A DNA stretch of 64,000 nt from Motiliproteus sp041586615 (GTDB lineage: Bacteria > Pseudomonadota > Gammaproteobacteria > Pseudomonadales > Balneatricaceae): the NCBI GenBank assembly GCA_041586615.1, contig JBFGZS010000006.1:1-64000 (forward strand). Direction: 5' to 3'. Within the stretch, counting starts at the first letter, position 1. The number at the start of each line of letters is the position of its first letter. The notes below the pieces were generated by a model that did not search any database, was not told where the DNA came from, and was given only the letters and a program-made list of their open reading frames with translations. Below are positions 17,871-27,065 of the stretch, in pieces. The translations under genes were made by a program, and so were the position numbers.

Positions 17871-20800
17871 TGGTACTGTCAGATATCAGCATCAAACGAC
17901 CGGTGCTGGCCACGGTAATGAACCTGCTCATCATTCTGGTGGGACTCATTGCCTATGACCGGTTGACCGTTCGCGAATACCCCAATATCGACGTCCCGGT
18001 GGTCACGGTAGAAACCCGTTATCCCGGTGCCAATGCCACGATTATGGAAAGCCAGGTCACGGCCGAAGTGGAGGATTCGCTGTCCGGCATCGAAGGAATC
18101 GACTTTATGAGTTCGGTCAGTCGCTCCGAGCTGAGTCAGATCACCGTCACCTTCAAACTCGACCGTGATGCCGACGCCGCCGCCAACGATGTTCGCGACC
18201 GGGTTGCCCGGGTACGCGGCCGCCTGCCCGAAGGCATTAATGAGCCGATCGTCGCCAAAGTCGAAGCCGATGCCCAGCCGATTATCTGGCTGGCCTTCTC
18301 CAGCGACCGCCACGACCCGCTCGAAGTCACCGATTTTGCCGACCGCCGCGTCAAAGATCCGCTGCAGGTTGTACCCGGTGTCGCTAACGTGATGATCTTC
18401 GGTGAGCGGCGCTACTCCATGCGCATCTGGCTCGATCGCTCGCGCATGGCCGCTTACCAGGTCACAACCCAGGATGTTGAAAAAGCCCTGCAGCAACAGA
18501 ATGTCGAGATCCCGGCCGGACGTATCGAAAGTGTCGAACGGGAGTTCAGCGTACTCAGCCAGACCGACCTCAACAGCGTGGCCGAATTCGAACAGGTCAT
18601 CATCCGTCACGACAACAATTACCCGATCCGCCTCGCCGACGTGGCCCGGGTTGAGATTGGGCCCGAAGCGGAGCGACGCATTTCGCGCTTCAAGGGCCAG
18701 AGTGCCGTGGCCCTGGGTGTCGTTAAGCAATCCACCGCCAATCCGCTGGACGTATCCGCCGGTATCCGCGCCGAACTGCCGAAGATCCGCGAACTGCTGC
18801 CCGAAGGCATGGATGTCGCGGTCGCCTATGATTCGTCACTGTTTATCGAGGAATCGATCAACTCGGTCTTCAAGACCCTGCTGGAAGCAACCGGATTGGT
18901 TATCTTGGTTATCTTCCTGTTCCTGCGTAACTTGCGTGCCACCCTGATCCCGCTGGTCACCATTCCCGTGTCGCTGGTCGGCGCCTTTGCCTTGATGCAG
19001 CTGTGGGGCTTCACCATCAACACCCTGACCCTGCTCGCCTTGGTGTTGGCGATCGGCCTGGTGGTGGACGATGCCATCGTCATGCTGGAAAACATCTATC
19101 GCCACCTGGAAGAGGGGCTCGATCCGATTCAGGCCGCCTTCAAAGGCAGCCGCGAAATCGCCTTTGCCGTTATCGCCACCACCCTGTCGCTGGTCGCGGT
19201 ATTCATCCCGGTCGCCTTTACCCCCGGTCGCACCGGCACGCTGTTTACCGAGTTCGCCCTGACCCTGGCTGCCGCGGTTATTGTATCCGGTTTTGTGGCG
19301 CTGTCCGCGGCACCGATGATGTCGTCACGCATGTTGCGGCACCAGAAAAAACACAGCGCCATTTATAACCTGTTCGAAGCGGCGCTCAACGGCATTACCC
19401 GCGGCTACCGCGCCCTGCTTACCCTAACCCTGAGAGCCCGCCCGCTTATGTGGCTGGCGGTGCTGGCATCCGGTTACGGCTCCTGGGCCCTGTACCAATC
19501 GATTCCCCAGGAACTGGCCCCCACCGAAGATCGCGGCACCATCATCGGCTTCTCGATGGCACCCGATGGCGCCTCCGTGAACTTTATGGATCGCTATGCG
19601 CGTCAGGTCGAAGGCATTTTCAGCAGGGTAGAAGAAGGTGATCGTTACTTTATGATCGTCGGCTTCCCCAGCAGCACCCAGTCGATCGGTTTTCTTGGCC
19701 TCAAGCCCTGGGAACAGCGGACCCGCAGCCAGCAGGAGATTGCACAAAGCCTGATGCCGCAAATGTTTGGCGGCATAACCGGCACCATGTCCTTCCCGCT
19801 CAACCCCCCTTCCCTGGGCCAAAGCATCGTCAATCGTCCGGTTGAATTCGTTATCCAGACCAGTGGCGACTACGAAGAACTGCAGAAAATTACCGCGCAG
19901 GTGATGGAAAAAGTGTACGCGAACCAAGGTTTCGTACAGCCCGATAACAACCTGAAGCTGAACAAGCCCGAACTGCAGATCCAGATGAACCGCGACAAAG
20001 TAGCGGATGTCGGCAGCAGTGTCGATGTGATCGGCCGCACCCTGGAAACCATGATGGCCGGTCGTGACGTCACTCGCTTCAAGCAGAACGGCGAACAGTA
20101 CAACGTCATACTGCAAGTCGATGGCGTCGACCGCAGCAATCCGGACGATCTGACCAATATCTATGTACGTGGCGGCAGTGGCCAGATGATCTTACTATCG
20201 AACCTATTATCGGTAGAAGAGACCGTCGCACCCCGCGAGCTGAACCACTTCAATAAGATGAAAGCGGTGACGCTCCAGGCCAGCCTGGCGCCGGGTTACA
20301 GTCTTGGCGAGGCTCTGAGCTTCCTGGAAACAACGGTCAAAGAGATCTCCGCCGAGGTACAGCTCGATTTTGCCGGTCAATCTCGCGAATTCAAGGCGTC
20401 CAGCAGCAGCCTGGAAACCACCTTTATCATGGCGCTGATCTTTATCTTCCTGGTGCTAGCCGCCCAGTTTGAGAGTTTCCGCGCGCCGTTGATTATCCTG
20501 ATCTCGGTGCCGCCGGCGACATTGGGTGGCCTGCTGGCGCTAAAATACAGCGGTGGCACCATCAACGTTTACAGCCAGATCGGTCTGATCACCCTTGTGG
20601 GGCTGATCACCAAGCACGGCATTCTGATCGTTGAATTTGCCAATCAGTTGCAAAAACAAGGGCTGTCTCTCTTGGAGGCAGTGAAAGAATCAGCCACACT
20701 CCGTCTGCGGCCGATCCTGATGACAACCGGCGCGACGGTGCTCGGGGTGCTCCCCCTCGCCATCGCGGTGGGTGCCGGTGCCGAGAGCCGGCACCAGATA

Positions 20801-20947
20801 GGCTGGGTCATTGTCGGCGGTATGGCGCTGGGGACCCTCCTGACCTTATTCGTGGTCCCGACCGTCTATACTCTGCTGGGCCGCGTGACGCATAAAAACG
20901 TCCAACCCGATGAGGCGACCATGACGAGCCACCGCGCCGGTTACTAG
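17870..20947 (+). CDS. RND multidrug efflux permease (HAE1 family)
   Basis: A 1025-residue inner-membrane proton/drug antiporter of the AcrB/MexF class. It has the start MVLSDISIKRPVLATVMNLL, a first large periplasmic loop, TM4 with the proton-relay acids in ALVLAIGLVVDDAIVMLENI (adjacent Asp residues), the second periplasmic loop and a second six-TM half with LVGLITKHGILIVEFANQLQ. This last block also has the TM10 Lys-like relay position. The length is normal. Control by the upstream TetR is inferred from the operators. Substrates cannot be predicted; biocides, solvents or drugs are typical. Confidence 0.95.
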   Translation: MVLSDISIKRPVLATVMNLLIILVGLIAYDRLTVREYPNIDVPVVTVETRYPGANATIMESQVTAEVEDSLSGIEGIDFMSSVSRSELSQITVTFKLDRDADAAANDVRDRVARVRGRLPEGINEPIVAKVEADAQPIIWLAFSSDRHDPLEVTDFADRRVKDPLQVVPGVANVMIFGERRYSMRIWLDRSRMAAYQVTTQDVEKALQQQNVEIPAGRIESVEREFSVLSQTDLNSVAEFEQVIIRHDNNYPIRLADVARVEIGPEAERRISRFKGQSAVALGVVKQSTANPLDVSAGIRAELPKIRELLPEGMDVAVAYDSSLFIEESINSVFKTLLEATGLVILVIFLFLRNLRATLIPLVTIPVSLVGAFALMQLWGFTINTLTLLALVLAIGLVVDDAIVMLENIYRHLEEGLDPIQAAFKGSREIAFAVIATTLSLVAVFIPVAFTPGRTGTLFTEFALTLAAAVIVSGFVALSAAPMMSSRMLRHQKKHSAIYNLFEAALNGITRGYRALLTLTLRARPLMWLAVLASGYGSWALYQSIPQELAPTEDRGTIIGFSMAPDGASVNFMDRYARQVEGIFSRVEEGDRYFMIVGFPSSTQSIGFLGLKPWEQRTRSQQEIAQSLMPQMFGGITGTMSFPLNPPSLGQSIVNRPVEFVIQTSGDYEELQKITAQVMEKVYANQGFVQPDNNLKLNKPELQIQMNRDKVADVGSSVDVIGRTLETMMAGRDVTRFKQNGEQYNVILQVDGVDRSNPDDLTNIYVRGGSGQMILLSNLLSVEETVAPRELNHFNKMKAVTLQASLAPGYSLGEALSFLETTVKEISAEVQLDFAGQSREFKASSSSLETTFIMALIFIFLVLAAQFESFRAPLIILISVPPATLGGLLALKYSGGTINVYSQIGLITLVGLITKHGILIVEFANQLQKQGLSLLEAVKESATLRLRPILMTTGATVLGVLPLAIAVGAGAESRHQIGWVIVGGMALGTLLTLFVVPTVYTLLGRVTHKNVQPDEATMTSHRAGY

Positions 20948-20985
20948 CGGACGCAAACCGGTGGCCGGTAACACATCCGATCACC

Positions 20986-21055
20986 GGTCATAGGTCATAG
21001 GTCATAGGTCATAGGTCATAGGTCATAGGTCATAGGTCATAGGTCATAGGTCATA
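20986..21055. repeat. Heptanucleotide tandem repeat GGTCATA x10
   Basis: Ten uninterrupted, identical copies of GGTCATA (70 bp) lie between the RND pump stop (20947) and the tolC-like start (21194). The perfect identity means the array is recent or actively slipping. It is in the 5' region of the outer-membrane channel gene, so copy number could alter promoter spacing or mRNA structure. Confidence 0.97.
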
Positions 21056-21193
21056 GGTTAACAATCATGCCGATCTCAGCCGGCGTCAGACTGACCACGA
21101 GATAGGTTAAAATCGCAGCGTCGCAACGAACAACGACCGCACACTGACCCGAATGCGTTATTCGACTGACATCAGTGAAAAAGGAATTAATAC

Positions 21194-22480
21194 GTGAAAG
21201 CACAGCCAAAAAAACTGCTTGCCGTCCTCGCTATCAGCCTGTTGAGTCATGGCGTCAGCGCCGGTGCCTTGAAGGATATCTACCTGCAGGCGTTGGATAA
21301 CGATCCGCAACTGCGCGCCGCACGGGCCACCTTCCGTGCCGATAATGAGGCCGCGCCCCTAAGCCGTGCAGGCCTGCTACCCCAGATCAACCTGGGTGCT
21401 AGTCTGGGCTACAGCGCCAGCGATCCGGGCAGTGACGGCGGCACCAGCAGCCTCAGCCTAACCCTGACACAACCGGTATTCCGGGCGCAGAACTGGTTCA
21501 ACTTCGAACGCAGCCAGCAGCTCACCGAGCAAGCCGCCGCCGTATTTGCCAAGGCTCAGCAGGATCTGATCCAGCGTACCGTCCAGGCCTATATGACCGT
21601 CCTGGAAGCCAAAACCAACCTGACCAGCGCTCAGGCCGAAGAGAAAGCCATCAAACGCCGCCTCGATCAGGTCAAGGTCCAGTTTGAAGTCGGTCTGATC
21701 GCCATCACCGACGTCCAGGAAGCCCAGGCCACCTTCGACAACTCCCAGGTCCAGCGTATTCTTGCCGAAGGCGCCCTGGATAACAGTTTCGAAACTCTGG
21801 AACGGCTGACGGCTGACGCGGTCCAGGCAACGCCACCGCTGAGCCCCGATTACCCGATCGCCGCATTGTCACCGGATCAGCGCGATCCCTGGGTCGAAAA
21901 AGCCCTGCTGGAAAACCTCGACCTGACCATCGCCGGCCACAGCATTGCCGCCGCACAAACCCAGACCCAAATAGCCCAGGCCGGGCATTACCCCACCGTC
22001 GATCTGAACGCCAGTCTCAGTCACAGCAACACAAACAGCGTCGATGGCAACACCAGCGCCATCGCGCTAACCCTCAATGTGCCACTTTACCTGGGTGGTT
22101 CCGTCACTGCACAGGAGCGCCAGTCGATATACCGTCTGGAAACCAGTCGCGAGTTACGCGAAGATACGCGGCGTAAAGTGAGCCAGGATACCCGCAGCCT
22201 GTTCCGTAACCTGCAGACCGACCGCGCCACAATCAAGGCCCGCCAGCAAGCCATCACCTCCAGTGAAACGGCCCTGCAAGCCACCTCCGCCGGTTTTGAA
22301 GTCGGCACACGTAACGTTGTCGATGTGCTCCAGGCCGAGCGTCAGCTGTTCTCCGCGCAGCGAGACTTCTCCAACGCGCGTTACACCTACGTACGCAACC
22401 TGTTTCTGTTCAAACAAGCCATCGGCAGCCTCAACCCCGATGACCTCTACGAACTCGACCGCTGGATGATCGACCAGTAA
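21194..22480 (+). CDS. tolC: TolC-family outer membrane efflux channel
   Basis: 428 residues with signal peptide MKAQPKKLLAVLAISLLSHG then VSA. The family hallmark LKDIYLQALDNDPQLRAARA comes next, then two OEP repeats with the long coiled helices (QARATF/LTSAQAEEKAIKRRLDQVKVQFEVGLIAITDV and its counterpart FEVGTRNVVDVLQAERQL). The two GL/GT-x3-D-V turns are the classic internal repeat. The start is GTG at 21194, with AAGGA upstream. It would form the exit duct for the adjacent RND pump and probably for other exporters. Whether it has its own promoter, or is read through the heptamer array, is open. Confidence 0.93.
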   Translation: MKAQPKKLLAVLAISLLSHGVSAGALKDIYLQALDNDPQLRAARATFRADNEAAPLSRAGLLPQINLGASLGYSASDPGSDGGTSSLSLTLTQPVFRAQNWFNFERSQQLTEQAAAVFAKAQQDLIQRTVQAYMTVLEAKTNLTSAQAEEKAIKRRLDQVKVQFEVGLIAITDVQEAQATFDNSQVQRILAEGALDNSFETLERLTADAVQATPPLSPDYPIAALSPDQRDPWVEKALLENLDLTIAGHSIAAAQTQTQIAQAGHYPTVDLNASLSHSNTNSVDGNTSAIALTLNVPLYLGGSVTAQERQSIYRLETSRELREDTRRKVSQDTRSLFRNLQTDRATIKARQQAITSSETALQATSAGFEVGTRNVVDVLQAERQLFSAQRDFSNARYTYVRNLFLFKQAIGSLNPDDLYELDRWMIDQ

Positions 22481-22489
22481 TCCGCCATA

Positions 22490-22523
22490 AAAAACGGCAG
22501 CCTAATCGGGCTGCCGTTTTCCT
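22490..22523 (+). terminator. Intrinsic terminator after tolC
   Basis: CGGCAGCC (22495-22502) pairs with GGCTGCCG (22509-22516), with AAAA before and TTTT after. It starts about 10 bases after the stop. Confidence 0.88.
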
Positions 22524-22581
22524 TTACGTTCACTCTTTACCTTTGATTGTTGGGCCTATCGCATGCAGCCTGAAGCCGCCC

Positions 22582-22998
22582 TTACCCCTCTATTTCATCC
22601 GTATCCAACTGCCCGGATAAGCGACGACGGATATGCGACCAGGACATGCCCACGGCCAGCACGCCACTGAGAATAAATAAACCTCCCCAGATAACAACCG
22701 AGGTATCGGCAAGGCTCAACATGCCCCATTCGATCAGAAGCCAGATCATCGTACCGAAAAACACCGCCGCCAGAATCGTGCCCAACGGCCCGAGCGAGCT
22801 CCAGGTGGCACGCAAGAACATCGCCCAGCCGATCAACAGCACAATACCCGACGCCACTTTATAGACCAGAGCAACATCATCGGTCAGCCAATGAAACCAC
22901 GAGTAGTTACTCGGGTTGTAGGTGATAAAGACCAGTAGCAGTGCGAACAAGAAACGCCATAAAAAGCTGACAAAGGTGAATTGATTTCTATTAGACAT
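22582..22998 (-). CDS. DUF6524-like inner membrane protein
   Basis: 138 residues with about four hydrophobic helices and a cytoplasmic charged C-terminus (RRRLSGQLDTDEIEG). The N-terminal FLWRFLFALLLVFITYNPSN followed by YSWFHW resembles the small membrane family DUF6524 of proteobacteria, which has no known function. Monocistronic, and convergent with tolC. Confidence 0.7.
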   Translation of the reverse strand: MSNRNQFTFVSFLWRFLFALLLVFITYNPSNYSWFHWLTDDVALVYKVASGIVLLIGWAMFLRATWSSLGPLGTILAAVFFGTMIWLLIEWGMLSLADTSVVIWGGLFILSGVLAVGMSWSHIRRRLSGQLDTDEIEG

Positions 22999-23148
22999 AA
23001 TCGTTTATTCTGGCTGCTAGAAAAGAGAAGATTAACCTGTTAACCACCAAAACAAAACGGGCTAAAATCATTTAGGTCGCTGCGCGTCAGGGGGGCGCAA
23101 GCTTTGCGCTCAAACGAGCACTCAATTAAAACAAATGACAGGAAGAAC

Positions 23149-23658
23149 ATGCCTGTTTCACGATTTTTTCGTACCTCTGCGTTAACCGGCTATATCGGCG
23201 CTCTGGCCACCCTCGCAGTATTGCTCTTCGCGGCCATCGCCGTCCATTCCTCGCCACTGACGCCGAGTATCCCTAAGATCCAGCTAACGTTTACACCGGC
23301 GGCCTTTAACGCCATCCTGACGGAATGGACCCCGGCAGGGGTGGATCGATTCAAAGCACATTTTCTTCTTGATTACCCCTTTCTCGTCACCTACGGGGCT
23401 TGGGGGTTCCTCGTAGCCACCAAGACAGGCCTATTGGCCAAGGTCAGGCCTGTAACCAGAACGCTGCTGGCTTTCATGCTACCTGCAGCCGCACTGACCG
23501 ATGCAACAGAAAATACGCTGCATCTATTTTTCTTATTCAACAACGAATCCATCCATCCCGCGCTGTATTTTGTTGCCGGCAGCGTAGCATCAGTCAAGTG
23601 GCTACTGATCGTCGGATTCTTGGTTATCGGTTGTATTAAAGCGGCTTCATCAAAGTAA
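23149..23658 (+). CDS. Hypothetical four-helix membrane protein
   Basis: 169 residues from the ATG at 23149, which has AGGAAG just upstream (an earlier ATG at 23104 lacks one). Four hydrophobic segments are visible: about residues 10-32, 70-87, 100-122 and 140-162. Between the first two is a periplasmic-looking loop with PSIPKIQLTFTPAAF. No family was recognised. Neighbours give no functional hint. Confidence 0.65.
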   Translation: MPVSRFFRTSALTGYIGALATLAVLLFAAIAVHSSPLTPSIPKIQLTFTPAAFNAILTEWTPAGVDRFKAHFLLDYPFLVTYGAWGFLVATKTGLLAKVRPVTRTLLAFMLPAAALTDATENTLHLFFLFNNESIHPALYFVAGSVASVKWLLIVGFLVIGCIKAASSK

Positions 23659-23978
23659 GCCCACCACGCCCTCGATACTTATTAACCAGGCATCAAAACA
23701 GTTGCCGCCTTGATAGCTTGCCAGCATTCCCTGCAGCCAACCCACCAGCGGCTTAGCGACACGGGCCGACGGTATCGGACCTTGCAAACGCGGCATCTAC
23801 GTCGGGGTTACGGGTTACGGCTCACCGTCTAACCGACCACACAATTGAAATTTCTGGCTCTGCCAAATACGGCACTAGCGTCGACACAAAAATTGATGCA
23901 ATATCATTTACAGACAGATATCAACAAATCAGTCGGCTGATTAACAGTCAATGGAAGCACGCTAACAGGGAGTTTAAG
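23659..23978. other. Intergenic region, no gene seen
   Basis: About 320 bp between the membrane protein and the YjgN-like gene. No coding frame, RNA or clear hairpin was recognised; a promoter for the downstream pair is expected but not identified. Confidence 0.5.
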
Positions 23979-25379
23979 ATGTCGGAAATCAGGTATAACG
24001 TCGTCGTCAGCGGAACCGCTTTAGACGGTTTTGAGCTGGAGCAGGTTAAACAGGAGTTTGCACGGCTTTTTGCGCTACACCCAGCAAAAACAGATCAGCT
24101 TTTCCATCGCGGTAATGTCGTCATCAAGAAGAATATCGCTGAAGAAACGGCGAACCTGATCATCAGTGCTCTGGCGCGTATTGGGGCCAGCGCGCACCTC
24201 CTACCTCACGCCCCAGCCCTGGAAACCGAATCGCTGCCCGCCGAAACACCCCCTCTTGATTCGTCTCTCTCTGCACAGGCCAGCGCGGCGGACGACGTCG
24301 CCCTGGCGCTTGAATCCGATACACCTTTGTCAAACACAACGGATAATCAGGCTCGACGCGCCACCACCGCGACGCTCAATCCTCAATCCGCGGCACCGGG
24401 CTCTGTGCATTCCTTTGCGTTTCTGGGCAACGGTTTCGAATATTTTCGCATCTGGATCGTTAACATCTTGCTGACCATCGCCACACTCGGCATCTATAGC
24501 GCCTGGGCAACGGTTCGCAATGCGCAGTATTTTTATGGCCACACCGAGATCGCCGGTAGCCGCTTCGCCTATCTGGCCAAACCGATGGACATTCTCAAGG
24601 GCCGTATTATCGCCATCATTGCCTTTATGATCTTTTCCGCTCTTGCAAATCTGTACCCTATCGCCGGTGCGGTGTTGGCACTGGCACTGTTCCTTGCCCT
24701 CCCCTGGATTGCCGTGCGCTCGCTGCGCTTTGACCGTCGTATGACCGCCTGGCGCAATATTCGCTTCAATTTTGACGGCGAAATCTGGCCCGCAGCCAAG
24801 GTCTTTATACTCTGGCCTCTGGCCGGCATGCTGACCGTCGGCTTGCTGATGCCCTTGGCGCTCTACAAACAAAATGAATTTATTATCAACAACACCCAAT
24901 ACGGTTCCGCGCGTTTCATACTCAGGCCCTGTGCCAAGTCATACTTCATGATCTTTGTGCTGGCCATTCCGGTGTTATTAGTTGCTGGCACATTGTCCTG
25001 GCTGGTGAGCCTGGCTTTTGCACCCCTGTCGATATTGGCCTTTATCGTCGCGTATCTGTACGTCCTGATCTTTATCTCCGTTCGCACAGCCAACCTGATC
25101 TACAACAACACAACGCTGCGCAACGGCGATTTTGGGTTTAGTCATACCTTTACAGACCTGTCACTGATGAAGGTCCTGGCGCTGAATGGTCTGTTTACCT
25201 TGTTGACCCTGGGCCTCTACACCCCCTGGGCCATGGTTAACATCGCCGCCTATAAGGCGGAACGTCTCGAACTCCTTGCCCATGCGAACCTCGATGATTT
25301 CATTGGCGCTGAAGTTGAAGACGTCAGCGCCCTTGGTGACGAGCTGGGTAATGTATTCGATATGAATATCGGTATGTAA
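23979..25379 (+). CDS. YjgN/DUF898-family membrane protein with extra N-terminal domain
   Basis: 466 residues. The C-terminal 330 are a DUF898 (YjgN) polytopic domain: FAFLGNGFEYFRIWIVNILLT opens it, then repeated ATLGIYSAWATVRNAQYFY and LTLGLYTPWAMVNIAAYKAE blocks and about eight TM helices. The N-terminal 75 residues (YNVVVSGTALDGFELEQVKQ then EFARLF) form a small alpha/beta domain of a kind fused to various gammaproteobacterial membrane proteins. A low-complexity acidic linker (about 85-130) joins them. It is followed by an M48 peptidase gene, a pairing seen repeatedly in proteobacteria, which suggests a joint role in envelope maintenance. Function unproven. Confidence 0.85.
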   Translation: MSEIRYNVVVSGTALDGFELEQVKQEFARLFALHPAKTDQLFHRGNVVIKKNIAEETANLIISALARIGASAHLLPHAPALETESLPAETPPLDSSLSAQASAADDVALALESDTPLSNTTDNQARRATTATLNPQSAAPGSVHSFAFLGNGFEYFRIWIVNILLTIATLGIYSAWATVRNAQYFYGHTEIAGSRFAYLAKPMDILKGRIIAIIAFMIFSALANLYPIAGAVLALALFLALPWIAVRSLRFDRRMTAWRNIRFNFDGEIWPAAKVFILWPLAGMLTVGLLMPLALYKQNEFIINNTQYGSARFILRPCAKSYFMIFVLAIPVLLVAGTLSWLVSLAFAPLSILAFIVAYLYVLIFISVRTANLIYNNTTLRNGDFGFSHTFTDLSLMKVLALNGLFTLLTLGLYTPWAMVNIAAYKAERLELLAHANLDDFIGAEVEDVSALGDELGNVFDMNIGM

Positions 25380-25492
25380 CCGCCGTTATACACGGCACAA
25401 CGAGCAAGCAGGCACACAGGAACGGTTTAGCGTCTATTTGGCGTCTGAACGGTCTGTTGGCCTGCTTTTGGGTAAAAACTAGATAGGTCTAA

Positions 25493-26638
25493 ATGGCCGC
25501 CATGAGTAACGCCAGCATGCTGCAATTAACCGGTGATTATTACGATGGGGAGGACTCCAGGAAGACACCCGTGCATCTGACGCTGGCCGACACGGGGCAC
25601 GTGATGATCACCGATCAGCTCAGTGGCGATGTTCTGTTTGGTGTTGAACAACAACAAATTGGCATCTCTGCACGGCTGGGTAACAGCCCCCGCTACTTGA
25701 CGCTTCCTGATGGCCGATCTATCGAAACACTGGAAAATGACAGTGTTGACCGCTGGGTCCGTGAACGGCGTCCCGGCCTTCTCACCGGCCTGGTCCATCG
25801 GCTGGAGTCGAACCTAACGTTTGTTGTGCTGACGGTTCTGGGGGTGGTCGCTATGGTCTGGTGCACCGTACAGTACGGTGTGCCGACCGCCTCGCGCGCC
25901 ATCGCCAATCATCTACCGGCCAACCTGCTGGACCGGTCATCCGAAGAGTCACTTTACCTGTTGGACCAATACTGGCTGCAACCGAGCCAGCTGCATACTG
26001 AGCGCCAACAGCAACTGCGCCAGCATTTTGCCGAGGCCATCGACAGCCATTCAGGGCTGAATATCCGCGTTGATTTTCGTGACAGCAAATCACTGGGGGC
26101 CAACGCGTTTGCCTTGCCCAACGGGCAGATCATCTTTACCGACGCCATGGTGGCGCTTGCGGCCCATGATGACGAACTCTTGGCCATCCTGGGCCATGAA
26201 ATAGCCCACGTGAAATACCGGCACAGCATGCGCCGGGTGGTGCAAAACTCACTGACCCTGTTTTTAATGGCGATGATTGCCAGCGATCTTTCCGGTGCGC
26301 CAGAAGTGCTGCTCAGCCTGCCGGTACTGTTTACCGAACTGGCCTATTCGCGCCAGCACGAAACAGAAGCCGACCGCGATGCACTGGCCTTCCTCAAGGC
26401 GCGCAATATCCCGCCTTCACGGTTTTCCGACCTGATGCTGCGCCTCGATGCCAGCAAACACACGCCGAAGGAATCGGATGATCATGCGCCAACGTCCGAG
26501 ACAACGATCAAGTCAAAAACTGCGGTAAAGAACGCGTCAAAAAACGATTCATCTACCGACATTCAGTGGCGACGTTATCTGTCGACCCATCCCATTACGC
26601 AAGAACGGGTTACGCTGTTTCAGGATGAAGGGAAATAA
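25493..26638 (+). CDS. M48-family membrane metallopeptidase
   Basis: 381 residues. The N-terminal 85 resemble the DUF7092 beta-rich domain (LTGDYYDGEDSRKTPVHLTL), then one TM helix (about 102-125) and a zinc protease domain with the HEXXH motif in ILGHEIAHVKYRH. The third ligand glutamate is in RQHETEADRDAL. Proteases of this BepA/LoiP/HtpX relative group degrade misfolded envelope proteins. The start at 25493 has a weak AGGT site; 25502 is an alternative. The Lys/Ser/Thr-rich stretch near the C-terminus (about 325-355) looks disordered. Confidence 0.88.
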   Translation: MAAMSNASMLQLTGDYYDGEDSRKTPVHLTLADTGHVMITDQLSGDVLFGVEQQQIGISARLGNSPRYLTLPDGRSIETLENDSVDRWVRERRPGLLTGLVHRLESNLTFVVLTVLGVVAMVWCTVQYGVPTASRAIANHLPANLLDRSSEESLYLLDQYWLQPSQLHTERQQQLRQHFAEAIDSHSGLNIRVDFRDSKSLGANAFALPNGQIIFTDAMVALAAHDDELLAILGHEIAHVKYRHSMRRVVQNSLTLFLMAMIASDLSGAPEVLLSLPVLFTELAYSRQHETEADRDALAFLKARNIPPSRFSDLMLRLDASKHTPKESDDHAPTSETTIKSKTAVKNASKNDSSTDIQWRRYLSTHPITQERVTLFQDEGK

Positions 26639-26750
26639 TAATACGGCGGGTTAATAAGCAAAAAAGCTCTGTATGAGTTAACCGTTGAAGGGGCCTCGGG
26701 GCGGTTTGACTGCTGTATCTACAGAGCGGCCACGATGCCTTCGTGCAGGG

Positions 26751-26776
26751 GGAAAAGGCAAGACCTGGTACCATTC
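26751..26776 (+). repeat. REP-like element, copy 1 (inverted relative to copies 2 and 3)
   Basis: The core GCAAGACCTGGTACC, with flanks GGAAAAG and ATTC, is the reverse complement of the cores at 27936 and 27995. Together they bracket folD. Confidence 0.7.
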
Positions 26777-26777
26777 A

Positions 26778-27065
26778 CTTGGGTTGGGTTTTGCCGCCAA
26801 TTTCGGTAAAGTGGGCGGTTTTATCGGCAGGGAAGCGTTGCTGGCGCAAAAAGCCGCGGGCCCGCTGGAGAAACGCGTTGTTGCGTTTCTGTTCGAGAAC
26901 CCCGAGCCCCCGTGTTACCACGAAGAGCCGATCTGGACCGACGGCAAGATCGTCGGGCGCACCACGGCCGGCATGCTGGGTCACACCCTGGGGGCAACCG
27001 TTGCCTGCGGCAAGTCCAAAAATGACACAAAAATACCGGAGAATTTTGAATGCCTACTCTGCTGA
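26778..27065 (+). pseudogene. GcvT C-terminal fragment (aminomethyltransferase-like dehydrogenase remnant)
   Basis: The frame encodes GFIGREALLAQKAAGPLEKR, then AFLFENPEPPCYHEEPIW and GKIVGRTTAGMLGHTLGATV. This matches the folate-binding C-terminal barrel of GcvT-type domains found at the end of dimethylglycine and sarcosine dehydrogenases. The N-terminal oxidoreductase of 700 or more residues is missing, and the fragment is entered directly from a REP-like repeat. The frame runs into the folD start. The family feeds methylene-tetrahydrofolate to FolD, so this is probably the decayed partner of folD. Confidence 0.75.

Noticed and set aside
20986..21055. CRISPR-like array
   Set aside because: Units of seven bases with no spacers; a simple tandem repeat. 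The 25-bp repeats at 28042-28117 also lack spacers.
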